From Verrucomicrobiota bacterium (GTDB taxonomy: Bacteria > Verrucomicrobiota > Verrucomicrobiia > Chthoniobacterales > UBA10450), in NCBI GenBank assembly GCA_003220005.1, contig QHRD01000012.1, positions 1 to 34,615 on the forward strand: a DNA stretch of 34,615 nucleotides, read 5' to 3'. Position numbers and translations under genes: made by a program. A model generated the notes under the pieces. That model was given only the letters and a program-made list of their open reading frames with translations. It made no database searches and was not told the origin of the DNA. This document shows, in pieces, positions 14,470 to 22,898 of the stretch (the stretch's first letter is position 1; every line of letters starts with the position of its first letter).

Positions 14470-16575
14470 CTAATTGTTGGCGAAGCACTTTAGCGCCTCC
14501 ACCAGCCGTTCGCCGTAACGCACCCAGATGTAATCGAGCGCCCGTTTGCGCGCCGCACGCGACAGGCGCTCGCGTTTTTGCCGATCTTCGACGAGTTCGG
14601 CAATCGCGTTTGCCACTGCTTCAGCATTCCGGGATGGCACGATCCGGCCCTCAATGCCATCGCGCACAATGGACCCCGCCTCTCGTGTCGTTACAACTGG
14701 AACTCCGCAGGCGAGCGCTTCATACGTTGCTTCCGCCGAGCCTTCTGCCAGCGACGGCAGCACAAATAGATCGGCGGACGCGAACTCGCGGGTCATTCCC
14801 GACCGAGGCACCCGGCCGAGAAACGTCAGGTAACGACACTGTCTCTGGTTCGCGACCGATTGCTCTACATGGCCAGCAACCCGGAACTCATAATGCAACC
14901 CGTGCTCGACAAGTTTTTCCGCCGCCATTGCGAGATAATGGATGCCCTTCCGCAACTCCGCTGTCCCTGCAAAGAGAATCCGGCCATGCACTGGTTCATC
15001 AGGTACAGAAAGCATTTCCGGATTTACGCCGTAAGGCACGATCGCCGCGTGTTCGATTGGGAATCCAAAGTTGCGGACCAGATCATCGCGCACCCATTCC
15101 GAAGGGCAGATCGCAAAATCTGCGTCCGCACGCGGCCCGCCCGAGGAGTCAAACCCGCGGCAGACGGCGGCGTAATCAGGTACGTTTTCTTCCCAGCCCG
15201 GGAACTCCTTTCTCTCCTCCGTAAGAATGCGCTCAGTGCTGAGCGCGAGATAAATCTCTGATATCACGATGAGCCCGCGCCGTTTTCCTTCTGCAAACAG
15301 TGGCCCGCATTCCCCCAGCATCGAGTACATATGAGTGGCATTGCCAAAGCCGCGCCGCGCCATCGCCCTGCCGAGCGCATCGGAAAAACGGACATCCTCG
15401 CGACACGCCGCAGCCGGATCGCGCGCGATGATTACTCGGCGAAATACATGGGGCAGCGTGATCGCGGGAAACGTCGTTGTCTTCGCTCGAATGTCGAAGG
15501 GCAAACGCCGCCCGACCAACCGACGCGCGGATTCGCCAACAAGTGGCAACACCCAGGCAGCGGAAAAAACGGCGCTAGGACCAATATTACCCGCGACGTC
15601 AGTATAGAAACGCTCAAGCATCCCTGCTTTTTGCAGAATAACCGGAACGGCATAACCGCGTCTCGCGCCGACCTGAGCAACGATAAATTTCATCAAAAAG
15701 CTCGTACGAAAGACGGCGGGCTGAAAGCCGAAAACGGGCGTCTGCGTGATTTCAAGACAAGCGAAGCCAACGTTTGTAAGACAATACGGAACCCCAGCCA
15801 ACGCCTGCCACCACCAGCCAGGTTCCCGAATTACCCAGGACCAACCCCGTTTGCACGCGTAGCGAAACTGCGAGGAGACACGCCAAATCACGATGCCGAT
15901 AGCAAATGGTAGAGGACATCGCAAAAGGGTGCTCCACAATTCGTTGCGAGCGTGGCGATGATGGTTCCGCATCTCGCTGCGCGCTTTGCCGGAATAGTGA
16001 TGACGGATCGTGATAACGGGCGAAAAAAGCACGTCATACCCCGCCGCTACACATTGCAGGGCGTAGTCCGGCTCTTCATACATGTGGAAAAATAGCGGCT
16101 CAAACCCGGGCAACTGTAGATAAGTGGATCGGCGCAGCACCGCGCCGGAGTTAGCAAACGAGCGCGTCAAATGTTCCGCGCCGAATTCTGTCTGCGAAAG
16201 CGTTGCGGGATATTCATCGCTTCGCTGTGGAAAGTGAAGAACAGCCAGTTTTGGTTTTTCCTCAAAGAACCGACTGACCAGGGCGAAACAATCCAACTGT
16301 TCCGGGTAGCTGTCGTCATCCAAGGCAAACACAAGATCGGCGCTCGCCTGCTGCATCATAACATCCCGACAAGCAACAGACCCGCGCGCGCTTTTGTTTA
16401 TGATCACCGTTGCATGCGGCACGTGCTTCCGGATGACGTTCATCGTGTCATCTGCACAACCGTCGGCTGTGATCAATACTTCAGCAGGCGGAGGATTGAG
16501 CGCGGCAATTCTCTCACAGGTGCGCTCTAATGCCTCAGCGCGATTGCGCGTTGTGATCATGATTGAGCTAGTCAA
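14470..16575 (-). CDS. Fused GT2-GT4 bifunctional glycosyltransferase
   Basis: The product is 701 residues. Residues 1-~290 are a GT-A family 2 domain: SIMITTRNRAEALERT, ITADGCADDT, FALDDDSYPEQ (DxD ~86-88), FFHMYEEPDYALQ (acceptor/base region) and a C-terminal hydrophobic amphipathic stretch. Residue 295 begins MKFIVAQVGARRGYAVPVIL, which is how free-standing GT4 enzymes of this subtype start. The remainder is a GT-B domain with VPYGVNPEML, ILFAGTAELRKGIHYL and ADLFVLPSLAEGSAEATYEALACGVPVV (EX7E-like). The two domains probably add consecutive sugars. The start is TTG 16575, which keeps the first beta strand; ATG 16560 would clip it. The gene starts 9 nt after the FkbM stop. Confidence 0.85.
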   Translation of the reverse strand: MTSSIMITTRNRAEALERTCERIAALNPPPAEVLITADGCADDTMNVIRKHVPHATVIINKSARGSVACRDVMMQQASADLVFALDDDSYPEQLDCFALVSRFFEEKPKLAVLHFPQRSDEYPATLSQTEFGAEHLTRSFANSGAVLRRSTYLQLPGFEPLFFHMYEEPDYALQCVAAGYDVLFSPVITIRHHYSGKARSEMRNHHRHARNELWSTLLRCPLPFAIGIVIWRVSSQFRYACKRGWSWVIREPGWWWQALAGVPYCLTNVGFACLEITQTPVFGFQPAVFRTSFLMKFIVAQVGARRGYAVPVILQKAGMLERFYTDVAGNIGPSAVFSAAWVLPLVGESARRLVGRRLPFDIRAKTTTFPAITLPHVFRRVIIARDPAAACREDVRFSDALGRAMARRGFGNATHMYSMLGECGPLFAEGKRRGLIVISEIYLALSTERILTEERKEFPGWEENVPDYAAVCRGFDSSGGPRADADFAICPSEWVRDDLVRNFGFPIEHAAIVPYGVNPEMLSVPDEPVHGRILFAGTAELRKGIHYLAMAAEKLVEHGLHYEFRVAGHVEQSVANQRQCRYLTFLGRVPRSGMTREFASADLFVLPSLAEGSAEATYEALACGVPVVTTREAGSIVRDGIEGRIVPSRNAEAVANAIAELVEDRQKRERLSRAARKRALDYIWVRYGERLVEALKCFANN

Positions 16576-16584
16576 TTGCCCGCT

Positions 16585-17304
16585 TCAATTTTGTTGGGCT
16601 GTTACCAACGACTCCTTTAAGGCGAACGTGTCTTGATCGCTCTCGATCCACCAGTACCCCCTGGTGTTCAACAACTGACGTGATGCCAGGCGTTCCGCCT
16701 TGCTCAGATGCAGCGACTCGAAGTTGAGCACCTCAGGCTCCACACCCGCATCAAAAAACCACTTCAGTATCTGATAATCCATGCCTTCCGTGTCCACCTG
16801 AAGGATATGGGGGCGCTCACCATGAAACATCTTCACCAGGGAACCGACGGAAACAGAATCTACTTCGATCTCGCGAACGTCCTTCGCATCGGAGCCAAAT
16901 CGGCGGTGGTGTTGAGCTACAAGGCTCGCCGTCGGCGAGGCGTCCGAACCGGGCACGTAAAGTTTTACCACGCCATCGCGCTCTGCCACCGCAGCATTGA
17001 TTAGAGAGACTCTTGGATTAGTTCCATAATGCGCTACCAAACGCTCGTACGGAATTTTTTGCGGTTCCACCAAGATCGCAGAAACGTTTTCGTTTTGAAG
17101 AATCTCCAAAAGTGGATCACAAGCGTGTCCGTCAAATGCCCCAATTTGGAGGACATGAATTGTCCCGTTTCGCCTTGCCCGTAAGAGAGCGAATCCCAAA
17201 ACGAGAAGATTCCCGTGGACCTGTGGCCAGCGGTAGTCGCGCGCTAGTTTGTAGCCGCTCTTTCGAAGCAAGCATCCAAGTTGATACCGCAGGTTAATGA
17301 ACAT
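16585..17304 (-). CDS. FkbM-family SAM-dependent methyltransferase (A)
   Basis: The product is 239 residues. The class I fold is shown by the SAM loop VLQIGAFDGHACDPL (51-65), the strand end LVEPQ (Glu80) and the FkbM signature HILQVDTEGMDYQIL (167-180), then NFESLHLS. FkbM enzymes O-methylate small molecules and, in surface-glycan loci, sugar hydroxyls. The ATG at 17304 lies inside the 3' end of the GT10 gene (11-nt overlap), so the two are translationally linked. It is more similar in layout to the FkbM protein at 22147-22890 (both have ..IGA.DG...DPL and a C-terminal ..D.F.LK) than to the one at 18304-19071. Confidence 0.87.
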   Translation of the reverse strand: MFINLRYQLGCLLRKSGYKLARDYRWPQVHGNLLVLGFALLRARRNGTIHVLQIGAFDGHACDPLLEILQNENVSAILVEPQKIPYERLVAHYGTNPRVSLINAAVAERDGVVKLYVPGSDASPTASLVAQHHRRFGSDAKDVREIEVDSVSVGSLVKMFHGERPHILQVDTEGMDYQILKWFFDAGVEPEVLNFESLHLSKAERLASRQLLNTRGYWWIESDQDTFALKESLVTAQQN

Positions 17305-18136
17305 TTTGGTCTCTTAATTTGGCACTCACTATCTCATGGAGCTTTGCAAACACTTTTAGATCATCAGTATCGGCCAAAATTCCGGACTCAAGCCATGCAT
17401 CGTTAATGGAGCGGAACTTCGTTTGGTCCTGATCCAGGGCAAATTCTATAGTGCGGCGCGACGAAAACCCGAACTCACCAGGATCGATCCATCTGGCACC
17501 AGAAAGAATCCCGTTTTTTACGGTGGCATGGGCATGATATATGGGGATGCATCCTGCTCGCACGGCGTTGACGAATTTTTCAGTAAAGTAGTTGGGTTCG
17601 GTGCAGTTCTCCAGACATACAGCAACCTTGTAGCTGGACAAAAGCCGGATGTTCTCTTCGCTGTAGACATCAGTGCTGGGAGACGCTTTCCCCGCATAGT
17701 TATCTGGCGGCCTTTGAATCCAGAGCTTCGGAAAATGGCGGAAGCTCGCCCAGGCGTCGGGCTTGCCGAATAGCTCGACGTGTCGATCTAATATCATCCT
17801 GTTCCGGAGCCGGAAGTGAGGCTTGAGGAACCAGAGGCGTCCACCGAAATTGTTGACAGTAGCAATTGCGGCTTGTTTCACCGAAGGCACTCGTGGCCGC
17901 GACAAACTACCGCTGTGTGTTGGATGCGGAACGCGATGAGTTGCGTCCGGATGCGCGTAATAAACCCGTTCCGACGCGTCGAGCTCTCGAACAAGCCGCC
18001 TCCCTACAGGGTGCGAGCGGAAATGGGGATGCCACGAAGGTTCCATCGTGAACCAGAGCTTCGGGCCGTCGAACCTGAGCAGTTCGTCGCTTGGATCGTA
18101 CAACACAAGTAAAGCGTCGGCTTCCGCAAGGGGCAC
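17294..18136 (-). CDS. GT10 alpha-1,3-fucosyltransferase-like glycosyltransferase, start uncertain
   Basis: At least 280 residues from GTG 18136. The diagnostic GT10 motif is present at about 169-200: YKVAVCLENCTEPNYFTEKF followed by VNAVRAGCIPIYHA, matching the family pattern of Glu-Asn, Tyr-(Ile/Phe)-Thr-Glu-Lys and Ala-Gly-x-(Ile/Val)-Pro-(Ile/Val)-Tyr. GT10 enzymes transfer fucose from GDP-fucose; other sugars are possible. The frame is open upstream of the GTG to 18271 and reads like protein (YSCRIVSQQF, WEDFRLAGILYSPR) but contains no ATG. A start with good spacing from GGAG (ATG 18282) lies in the neighbouring frame and runs into TGA after 15 codons. One extra base in the G5 run at 18247-18251 would join the two, so a frameshift or sequencing error near the N-terminus is likely. 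Confidence 0.8.
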   Translation of the reverse strand: MPLAEADALLVLYDPSDELLRFDGPKLWFTMEPSWHPHFRSHPVGRRLVRELDASERVYYAHPDATHRVPHPTHSGSLSRPRVPSVKQAAIATVNNFGGRLWFLKPHFRLRNRMILDRHVELFGKPDAWASFRHFPKLWIQRPPDNYAGKASPSTDVYSEENIRLLSSYKVAVCLENCTEPNYFTEKFVNAVRAGCIPIYHAHATVKNGILSGARWIDPGEFGFSSRRTIEFALDQDQTKFRSINDAWLESGILADTDDLKVFAKLHEIVSAKLRDQNVH

Positions 18137-18282
18137 GCGCGGGGAATAAAGGATGCCGGCGAGTCGAAAATCTTCCCATGAATCGGTCTTGAACTGCTGC
18201 GAGACAATTCTACAACTGTATTCCGTCTTCGTGTTCAGGATCGCGCCCCCTCCATGTCGACGAGTTTGTTTTTACTCTCCAT
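18137..18282 (-). other. Probable N-terminal coding extension of the GT10 gene, frame-disrupted
   Basis: On the minus strand GGAG sits five bases before ATG 18282, which starts MESKNKLVDMEGARS-stop. The GT10 frame is open from 18271 downward and continues as ILNTKTEYSCRIVSQQF into the GT10 coding region. Adding one G in the run at 18247-18251 makes a single continuous frame beginning 21 nt after the end of the preceding FkbM gene (18304), a normal operon spacing. Confidence 0.5.
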
Positions 18283-18303
18283 GGGGCTCCATTACCAACA
18301 ATG

Positions 18304-19071
18304 TCAACCGCCCAACGGCAGCACGTCGGGCTTGACCCACATTACGTCGGTAAACGCCGCTCGCCCCAACTCATCTTTCGTACACGGATAGATGTCGAAC
18401 AAGGTGAAACCCAGCTCCTCCACCATCGTTTGATTCAGTTCGCACAAGCTGGTCTGATTTTCATATTGAGGGAGGATACAAATCTCCGTATAAAACGCCG
18501 CCACCCGCTGCGCGAAAGTCTTCTTTCCGCCCGCCACCAGAAGGCTCTCGGCGCCTTGGATGTCAGCTTTGATCAGCAGCAGCCCATTGGGCTCGAACTC
18601 GTCTGCCCAATCGTCGAGGGTCATCGCTTGCACCTGCACCTGAGACAGATGCCGCTGCACCGGATCGTATGGCGATTGGCCGGAAGAAAGATTGTCCAGC
18701 AGAGAATTAGTCTGCTCGCCGACGTTCAGATGAAAGCCGACGATCCCGGTCGTGTCACCAAGTGCTATTTCATGCACCTGGACGTTTGGCCGTCTCTTCA
18801 TTCTGCGGCGCAGCACCGCAGCGCTGTCCGGTGTAGGCTCGAAGGCATGAATCTTTGCTCCCGGCACGTAATCCGACAGCTTATCCACGGTGTAGCCATG
18901 ATGCGCGCCGATATCCAGAATCGCCGCAGGCTTAATTTTTCGATAGATCTGGCCCATGGAAAAGTAACCATCGGGCATATTGACGAGGTTCTTGACACGG
19001 CGGACGATATGCCGCTGAATGCGGCTGGAGATGCGATTGCGGGACAGAATGTGGTGGAGCAGGCGAAGCAT
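18304..19071 (-). CDS. FkbM-family SAM-dependent methyltransferase (B)
   Basis: The product is 255 residues. After a basic N-terminal helix comes the SAM loop AAILDIGAHHGYTVDKL (49-65), the acidic strand HAFEPTPDS (75-83), and the FkbM signature LLLIKADIQGAESLLVAGG (164-182) in which the usual Asp-x-Glu-Gly is Asp-Ile-Gln-Gly. A C-terminal region has FYTEICILPQY and LFDIYP. It is predicted to O-methylate a sugar or lipid-linked intermediate in the cytoplasm. It is the first gene of the minus-strand run and is divergent from the plus-strand island. The antisense strand also has a long open frame (18301-19089), which I regard as a shadow. Confidence 0.87.
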   Translation of the reverse strand: MLRLLHHILSRNRISSRIQRHIVRRVKNLVNMPDGYFSMGQIYRKIKPAAILDIGAHHGYTVDKLSDYVPGAKIHAFEPTPDSAAVLRRRMKRRPNVQVHEIALGDTTGIVGFHLNVGEQTNSLLDNLSSGQSPYDPVQRHLSQVQVQAMTLDDWADEFEPNGLLLIKADIQGAESLLVAGGKKTFAQRVAAFYTEICILPQYENQTSLCELNQTMVEELGFTLFDIYPCTKDELGRAAFTDVMWVKPDVLPLGG

Positions 19072-19079
19072 CGCGGCGG

Positions 19080-19110
19080 ATTATATTAATGTCCCATCCG
19101 AGAGCGTCAA
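19080..19110 (-). promoter_or_regulatory. Candidate promoter of the FkbM(B) gene, nearly leaderless
   Basis: On the minus strand TTGACG (19105-19110) precedes TATAAT (19080-19085) with a long 19-nt spacer. The -10 box ends 8 nt before the ATG at 19071, so transcription would begin one to three bases before the start codon. This is a pattern match in an 84-bp divergent gap. Confidence 0.3.
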
Positions 19111-19155
19111 AGTGATGTGAGGGGAGGCTTCGCGGCTGGCCTAGTGGATAAAGGA

Positions 19156-21162
19156 ATGGCTCTTTTCAACCCGCTCGATCACCCAATTTGTTTCTCCCGC
19201 CCTCTACGAGTGGCTTCTACAGCGAGTGCGCGCTTCTGGATGGAGCACATTACTTTTGGGATGTTTCTTGTGGATGTGCTGCGGCCCAGAGTGCTCGTGG
19301 AATTGGGTACCTTCTCGGGCGTGTCTTTCTGCGCCTTCTGCCAAGCAGTGAAGGAACTGGGTGCCGGCACACGCTGCTACGCGGTTGATACCTGGAAGGG
19401 CGACCCACACAACGGCTACTACGGCCCTGAGGTATTAAGCGATCTCAAGAGCCACCACGACCCTCTTTATGGCGGTTTTTCCCGGCTCATCCAGTCGACC
19501 TTCGATGAGGCAGTGTCTCACTTCGCGGATGGCTCTATCGATTTGTTGCATATCGACGGCTTCCACGTCTATGAGGCGGTCAGGCACGATTTCGAAACCT
19601 GGCTGCCGAAGGTGAGCGACCGGGGCGTGGTACTCTTCCACGACATTAACGTCCACGAAATCGATTTCGGCGTGTGGAAATTGTGGGAAGAACTCAAGCA
19701 GCGTTATCCTCATTTCGAGGCCATGTGGGGTCAGGGCCTCGGCGTTCTCGCTGTGGGTAAGCAACAACCTGATCTGCTAAGATCCTTGTGCAACTCCTCT
19801 GACGGCGAGCTAACGGCAGTGCGCGACTTCTTCCGCCAACTGGGGCTGCGGCTGGAGCTGGCCCGCGAACGTGACGAGTTGACTGTCAGACTCCAGGAAC
19901 GGTCGGATGTCATTGGCAGCTTCAAACAGAGCGTGCCTATGCGCTTTTTCTATGTCTGGACGCGTGAAGGCTTAGGAGGTGTCGCGCGTCGTGCCATTGG
20001 CAAGTTATCAGCTATCAGACGTCAGCTATCCTTTGGCAGACATCGCCGCAGTGGACGTGCTAACAGACGAATGAACGTTCGACCGATAGCGTTTTACCTC
20101 CCGCAATTCCATCCTATCCCCGAAAACGATAGTTGGTGGGGCGAAGGATTCACCGAGTGGACCAACGTATCCAGATCCACACCCCTCTTCTCAGGGCATT
20201 ACCAGCCACACGTCCCTGCCGAGCTTGGTTTCTATGACTTACGCCTGGCCGAAATGCGACAGGCCCAGGCAGACCTGGCACGGGAGTATGGCATCTATGG
20301 CTTTTGTTACTACAGCTACTGGTTTAACGGCAAGCGCCTTCTGAGTCGTCCTTTCGATGAAGTGCTGGCCTCTGGAAAACCCGATTTCCCTTTCTGTCTC
20401 TGCTGGGCGAACGAGAATTGGACGCGGGTCTGGAATGGATTGGAAAAGGGTATCCTTATCGAGCAAAGCTACTCTGAAGAGGACGACAGACAACACATAC
20501 GCTGGCTCGCCAATGCTTTTCGAGACAAGAGATATATCAAGGTGGGCGACAGACCGCTGTTCCTCGTTTATCGGGCCAGTAGCATCCCTGACCCTGTGAA
20601 GACTACCTCTATCTGGCGGGACGAAGCCCGTAAGCTGGGCTTTAAGGAACTATACTTGTGCCGCGTGGAGAGCTTCGCCCAGGAACGCGAACCCCCGGCC
20701 TGCCTTGGCTTCGATGCGTCGGTGGAGTTTCAACCCGACTGGTCATCCCTCCCAACATTAACTAAGCCATTGCGCCGGGGCAGAGTGTGGCAGCGCCTAA
20801 TCCGGTCGGGTCTTTTGAGCAAGGCTTACCAGCAGAACGATGTTTACAGCTATAAGCACGTGGCAAATCTGATGCGTCACAGAGACGAGCCGCCTTATAA
20901 GAGGTTTCCCTGTGTCACCCCAGGCTGGGACAATACTCCACGACGCAAGCACGGAGCTATCGTCCTACGGGGATCCACTCCGAAGCTTTACCAACGCTGG
21001 TTGGAGGCGACTCTTGCGAGGTTCGAGCCATACGGCCCTGGCGAGGACCTGGTGTTCATCAACGCGTGGAATGAGTGGGGAGAAGGAAATCATCTTGAAC
21101 CTGATAAGCGATGGGGCCGGGCATATTTGGAAGCCACTCGCAGGGCGCTATGTGGCAAGTGA
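19156..21162 (+). CDS. Methyltransferase fused to a GH99/WbsX-like domain
   Basis: The product is 668 residues from ATG 19156 (MALFNPLDHPICFSRPL); an in-frame GTG at 19117 adds 13 unconvincing residues. The N-terminal part (~1-210) is a class I methyltransferase with VELGTFSGVSFCAF (48-61), CYAVDTWKGD, DLLHIDGFHVYEAVRHDFE and VVLFHDINV, the Methyltransf_24 type. A short charged, possibly coiled region (~225-250, LELARERDELTVRLQERSD) links it to a C-terminal ~360-residue domain starting RPIAFYLPQFHPIPENDSWW, with FCYYSYWFNGKRLL, WANENWTRVWNG and FINAWNEWGEGNHLEPD. These are hallmarks of the GH99-like WbsX family found in O-antigen loci, whose activity is unsettled. It is the first gene of the plus-strand island. 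Confidence 0.88.
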   Translation: MALFNPLDHPICFSRPLRVASTASARFWMEHITFGMFLVDVLRPRVLVELGTFSGVSFCAFCQAVKELGAGTRCYAVDTWKGDPHNGYYGPEVLSDLKSHHDPLYGGFSRLIQSTFDEAVSHFADGSIDLLHIDGFHVYEAVRHDFETWLPKVSDRGVVLFHDINVHEIDFGVWKLWEELKQRYPHFEAMWGQGLGVLAVGKQQPDLLRSLCNSSDGELTAVRDFFRQLGLRLELARERDELTVRLQERSDVIGSFKQSVPMRFFYVWTREGLGGVARRAIGKLSAIRRQLSFGRHRRSGRANRRMNVRPIAFYLPQFHPIPENDSWWGEGFTEWTNVSRSTPLFSGHYQPHVPAELGFYDLRLAEMRQAQADLAREYGIYGFCYYSYWFNGKRLLSRPFDEVLASGKPDFPFCLCWANENWTRVWNGLEKGILIEQSYSEEDDRQHIRWLANAFRDKRYIKVGDRPLFLVYRASSIPDPVKTTSIWRDEARKLGFKELYLCRVESFAQEREPPACLGFDASVEFQPDWSSLPTLTKPLRRGRVWQRLIRSGLLSKAYQQNDVYSYKHVANLMRHRDEPPYKRFPCVTPGWDNTPRRKHGAIVLRGSTPKLYQRWLEATLARFEPYGPGEDLVFINAWNEWGEGNHLEPDKRWGRAYLEATRRALCGK

Positions 21163-21244
21163 GACAAAGAGACGGATTCACCAAGATATTAGGGTTCTCG
21201 CGCTTTAAGTTTTACATTTCAAGATAACATAGGGATTACAAAGC

Positions 21245-22078
21245 ATGGAGAAACTGGAAGATTCACGGCACCTCTACTTGGATTTGATGAAGCGCTGCCT
21301 TGTGAACATGATTTATCCACAGGCAGAGGAAGTGCCGTTGCCTGCTACCGCAACCGGTTTCCGCGATAGATTGGCTCGTGTGCTGCTGAAAGATGAAGGA
21401 GGATCAGGGCGAATCTCAGCCACCCAATCGGGCGATCATTTAGGACGAATGGAGGGCCGCATCTGGCCTGTTGTTGCGCACACAATGATCGGTCTGAAGC
21501 GCCTCGATAACCTGGAATTCTGTGTCGAGCAGGTAATCGCCAAAGAAGTCTCTGGAGACCTCATCGAGACAGGGGTATGGCGCGGAGGAACTACCATCTT
21601 CATGCGCGCTGTGCTCAAGGCCTATGGCGTGACCGACCGCCGCGTATGGGTCGCTGACTCATTCGAGGGTCTGCCTCCACCTGACACAGCTAAATACCCG
21701 CGTGACGCGGACAGCGACTTGCACAAAGCGAGAGAGCTTGCCGTTTCACTTGAAGAGGTGAAGACCAACTTCGACAGATACGGTTTGCTGGACGACCAGG
21801 TGCGTTTTCTCAAGGGCTGGTTCCGCGATACTCTGCCCATTGCACCGGTAGAGCGCCTGGCAGTGCTGCGATTGGACGGCGACATGTACGGATCGACCAT
21901 GGACACGTTGGTCAATCTCTACCCGAAACTGTCAAAGGGAGGCTACGTCATCGTTGATGACTACGGCGCCATCCCAGCCTGCCGCCAGGCAGTTAATGAC
22001 TACCGTTCGGCCAATGGAATCAGTGAAGAGATATGCGAGATAGACTGGACCGGCATTTTCTGGCAGAAGGGGAATTAG
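21245..22078 (+). CDS. TylF/MycF-family sugar O-methyltransferase
   Basis: The product is 277 residues from ATG 21245, with a weak AGGGA about 11 nt upstream. Recognisable TylF features are TMIGLKRLDNLEFCVEQVI, GDLIETGVWRGGTTIFMRA (SAM loop), VWVADSFEGLPPPD, VRFLKGWFRDTLP, LAVLRLDGDMYGSTMDTL and GGYVIVDDYG, where the paired acidic residues bind the metal and sugar diol. Members such as macrocin O-methyltransferase methylate deoxysugar hydroxyls in a Mg-dependent reaction; in a surface glycan locus the target is probably a nucleotide- or lipid-linked sugar. It follows the fusion gene by 82 nt on the same strand and ends convergently with the FkbM(C) gene. I see only a weak GCGAG/CTCGC hairpin in the 68-bp convergent gap. 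Confidence 0.9.
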   Translation: MEKLEDSRHLYLDLMKRCLVNMIYPQAEEVPLPATATGFRDRLARVLLKDEGGSGRISATQSGDHLGRMEGRIWPVVAHTMIGLKRLDNLEFCVEQVIAKEVSGDLIETGVWRGGTTIFMRAVLKAYGVTDRRVWVADSFEGLPPPDTAKYPRDADSDLHKARELAVSLEEVKTNFDRYGLLDDQVRFLKGWFRDTLPIAPVERLAVLRLDGDMYGSTMDTLVNLYPKLSKGGYVIVDDYGAIPACRQAVNDYRSANGISEEICEIDWTGIFWQKGN

Positions 22079-22146
22079 CTATCAATATCGCGAGCGCAGA
22101 TTACTCGCTTGGTCCGCGTTGTGATCATTTGCGAACCCTCATGCAA

Positions 22147-22890
22147 TCATGGCTTCGCTAAACAAAAAAAGTCCGTTTCCATTTCCTCCACTTTATAGCC
22201 GGCAAGCTCCATCATGATTTTCGAAGCCTGGCGATCCTGGGCGGTTAAATGCTTCTGTTCAAAGAGCACGACACGCGGGCGAAGAGTGCTGAAATCGAAT
22301 TGGCGTAGAATGACGTAGTCAAATCCTTCACAATCGATGTGCAAGAGATCAACCTTTTGGACATTATTGCGCGACAGTAACGCATCCACGGTTAAGCACT
22401 CCACCGAAGCCTCCTTCACGGCCGAATGCATCTCAGGACTAAGATGTTTGATTACGTGAAGCTTGTCCAAGCTGGCAACGCTTCGCAGCCAATCCGAATT
22501 GGCAATTTCGATCCCGTTTAAAGCGTTTTCGTCCACGTAATACATGTTTGCCGTACCCGAAGACGCAGCTACTGCAGCCTGCTCGATCGCAAAACGGCCG
22601 CACTTTCCAAAATTTGCCCTAAGCATTGCGGCGTACATCGGAATGGGCTCGACCAAAAGTCCATGATATCGTGCATCAGCAACCAGGAGCGTAGCAAGCG
22701 GGTCATTTGTTATGCCGTCATTGGCGCCAATTTTCAGCACAAATATGTCTTCATAGTCTTTGAAGGCAGCTTCCGTTTGGAACCGGATGCCCGGGCGAAA
22801 GACACAGTACGTCCTTCTGGCAATCTTGTGAAAACGAGGAAATCGTTCGGTAACTTTGGATATTCTCAGAATAAGCGCAGCGAAATCCAC
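22147..22890 (-). CDS. FkbM-family SAM-dependent methyltransferase (C)
   Basis: The product is 247 residues. The SAM loop is FVLKIGANDGITNDPL (50-65), followed by LLVEPIP (Glu81), ALNGIEIANSDWL and the FkbM signature VDLLHIDCEGFDYVIL (180-195), then VVLFEQKHL. The start is GTG 22890, supported by AGGAG five bases upstream, one of the few clear Shine-Dalgarno sites in the window. It begins 8 nt after the GT-A gene stop, so it is cotranscribed with it. It is a paralog of FkbM(A), sharing the spacing of loop and signature. Confidence 0.87.
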   Translation of the reverse strand: MDFAALILRISKVTERFPRFHKIARRTYCVFRPGIRFQTEAAFKDYEDIFVLKIGANDGITNDPLATLLVADARYHGLLVEPIPMYAAMLRANFGKCGRFAIEQAAVAASSGTANMYYVDENALNGIEIANSDWLRSVASLDKLHVIKHLSPEMHSAVKEASVECLTVDALLSRNNVQKVDLLHIDCEGFDYVILRQFDFSTLRPRVVLFEQKHLTAQDRQASKIMMELAGYKVEEMETDFFCLAKP

Positions 22891-22898
22891 GATAACTC

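Noticed and set aside
14439-15224. 261-residue plus-strand frame
   Set aside because: It is antisense to the GT4 half of the fusion and Arg/Pro-rich, typical of a shadow frame.
18301-19089. 262-residue plus-strand frame
   Set aside because: It exactly mirrors the FkbM(B) gene, whose SAM motifs are unambiguous.
22079-22146. Rho-independent terminator in the convergent gap
   Set aside because: Only a 5-bp GCGAG/CTCGC stem without a following T run is visible.
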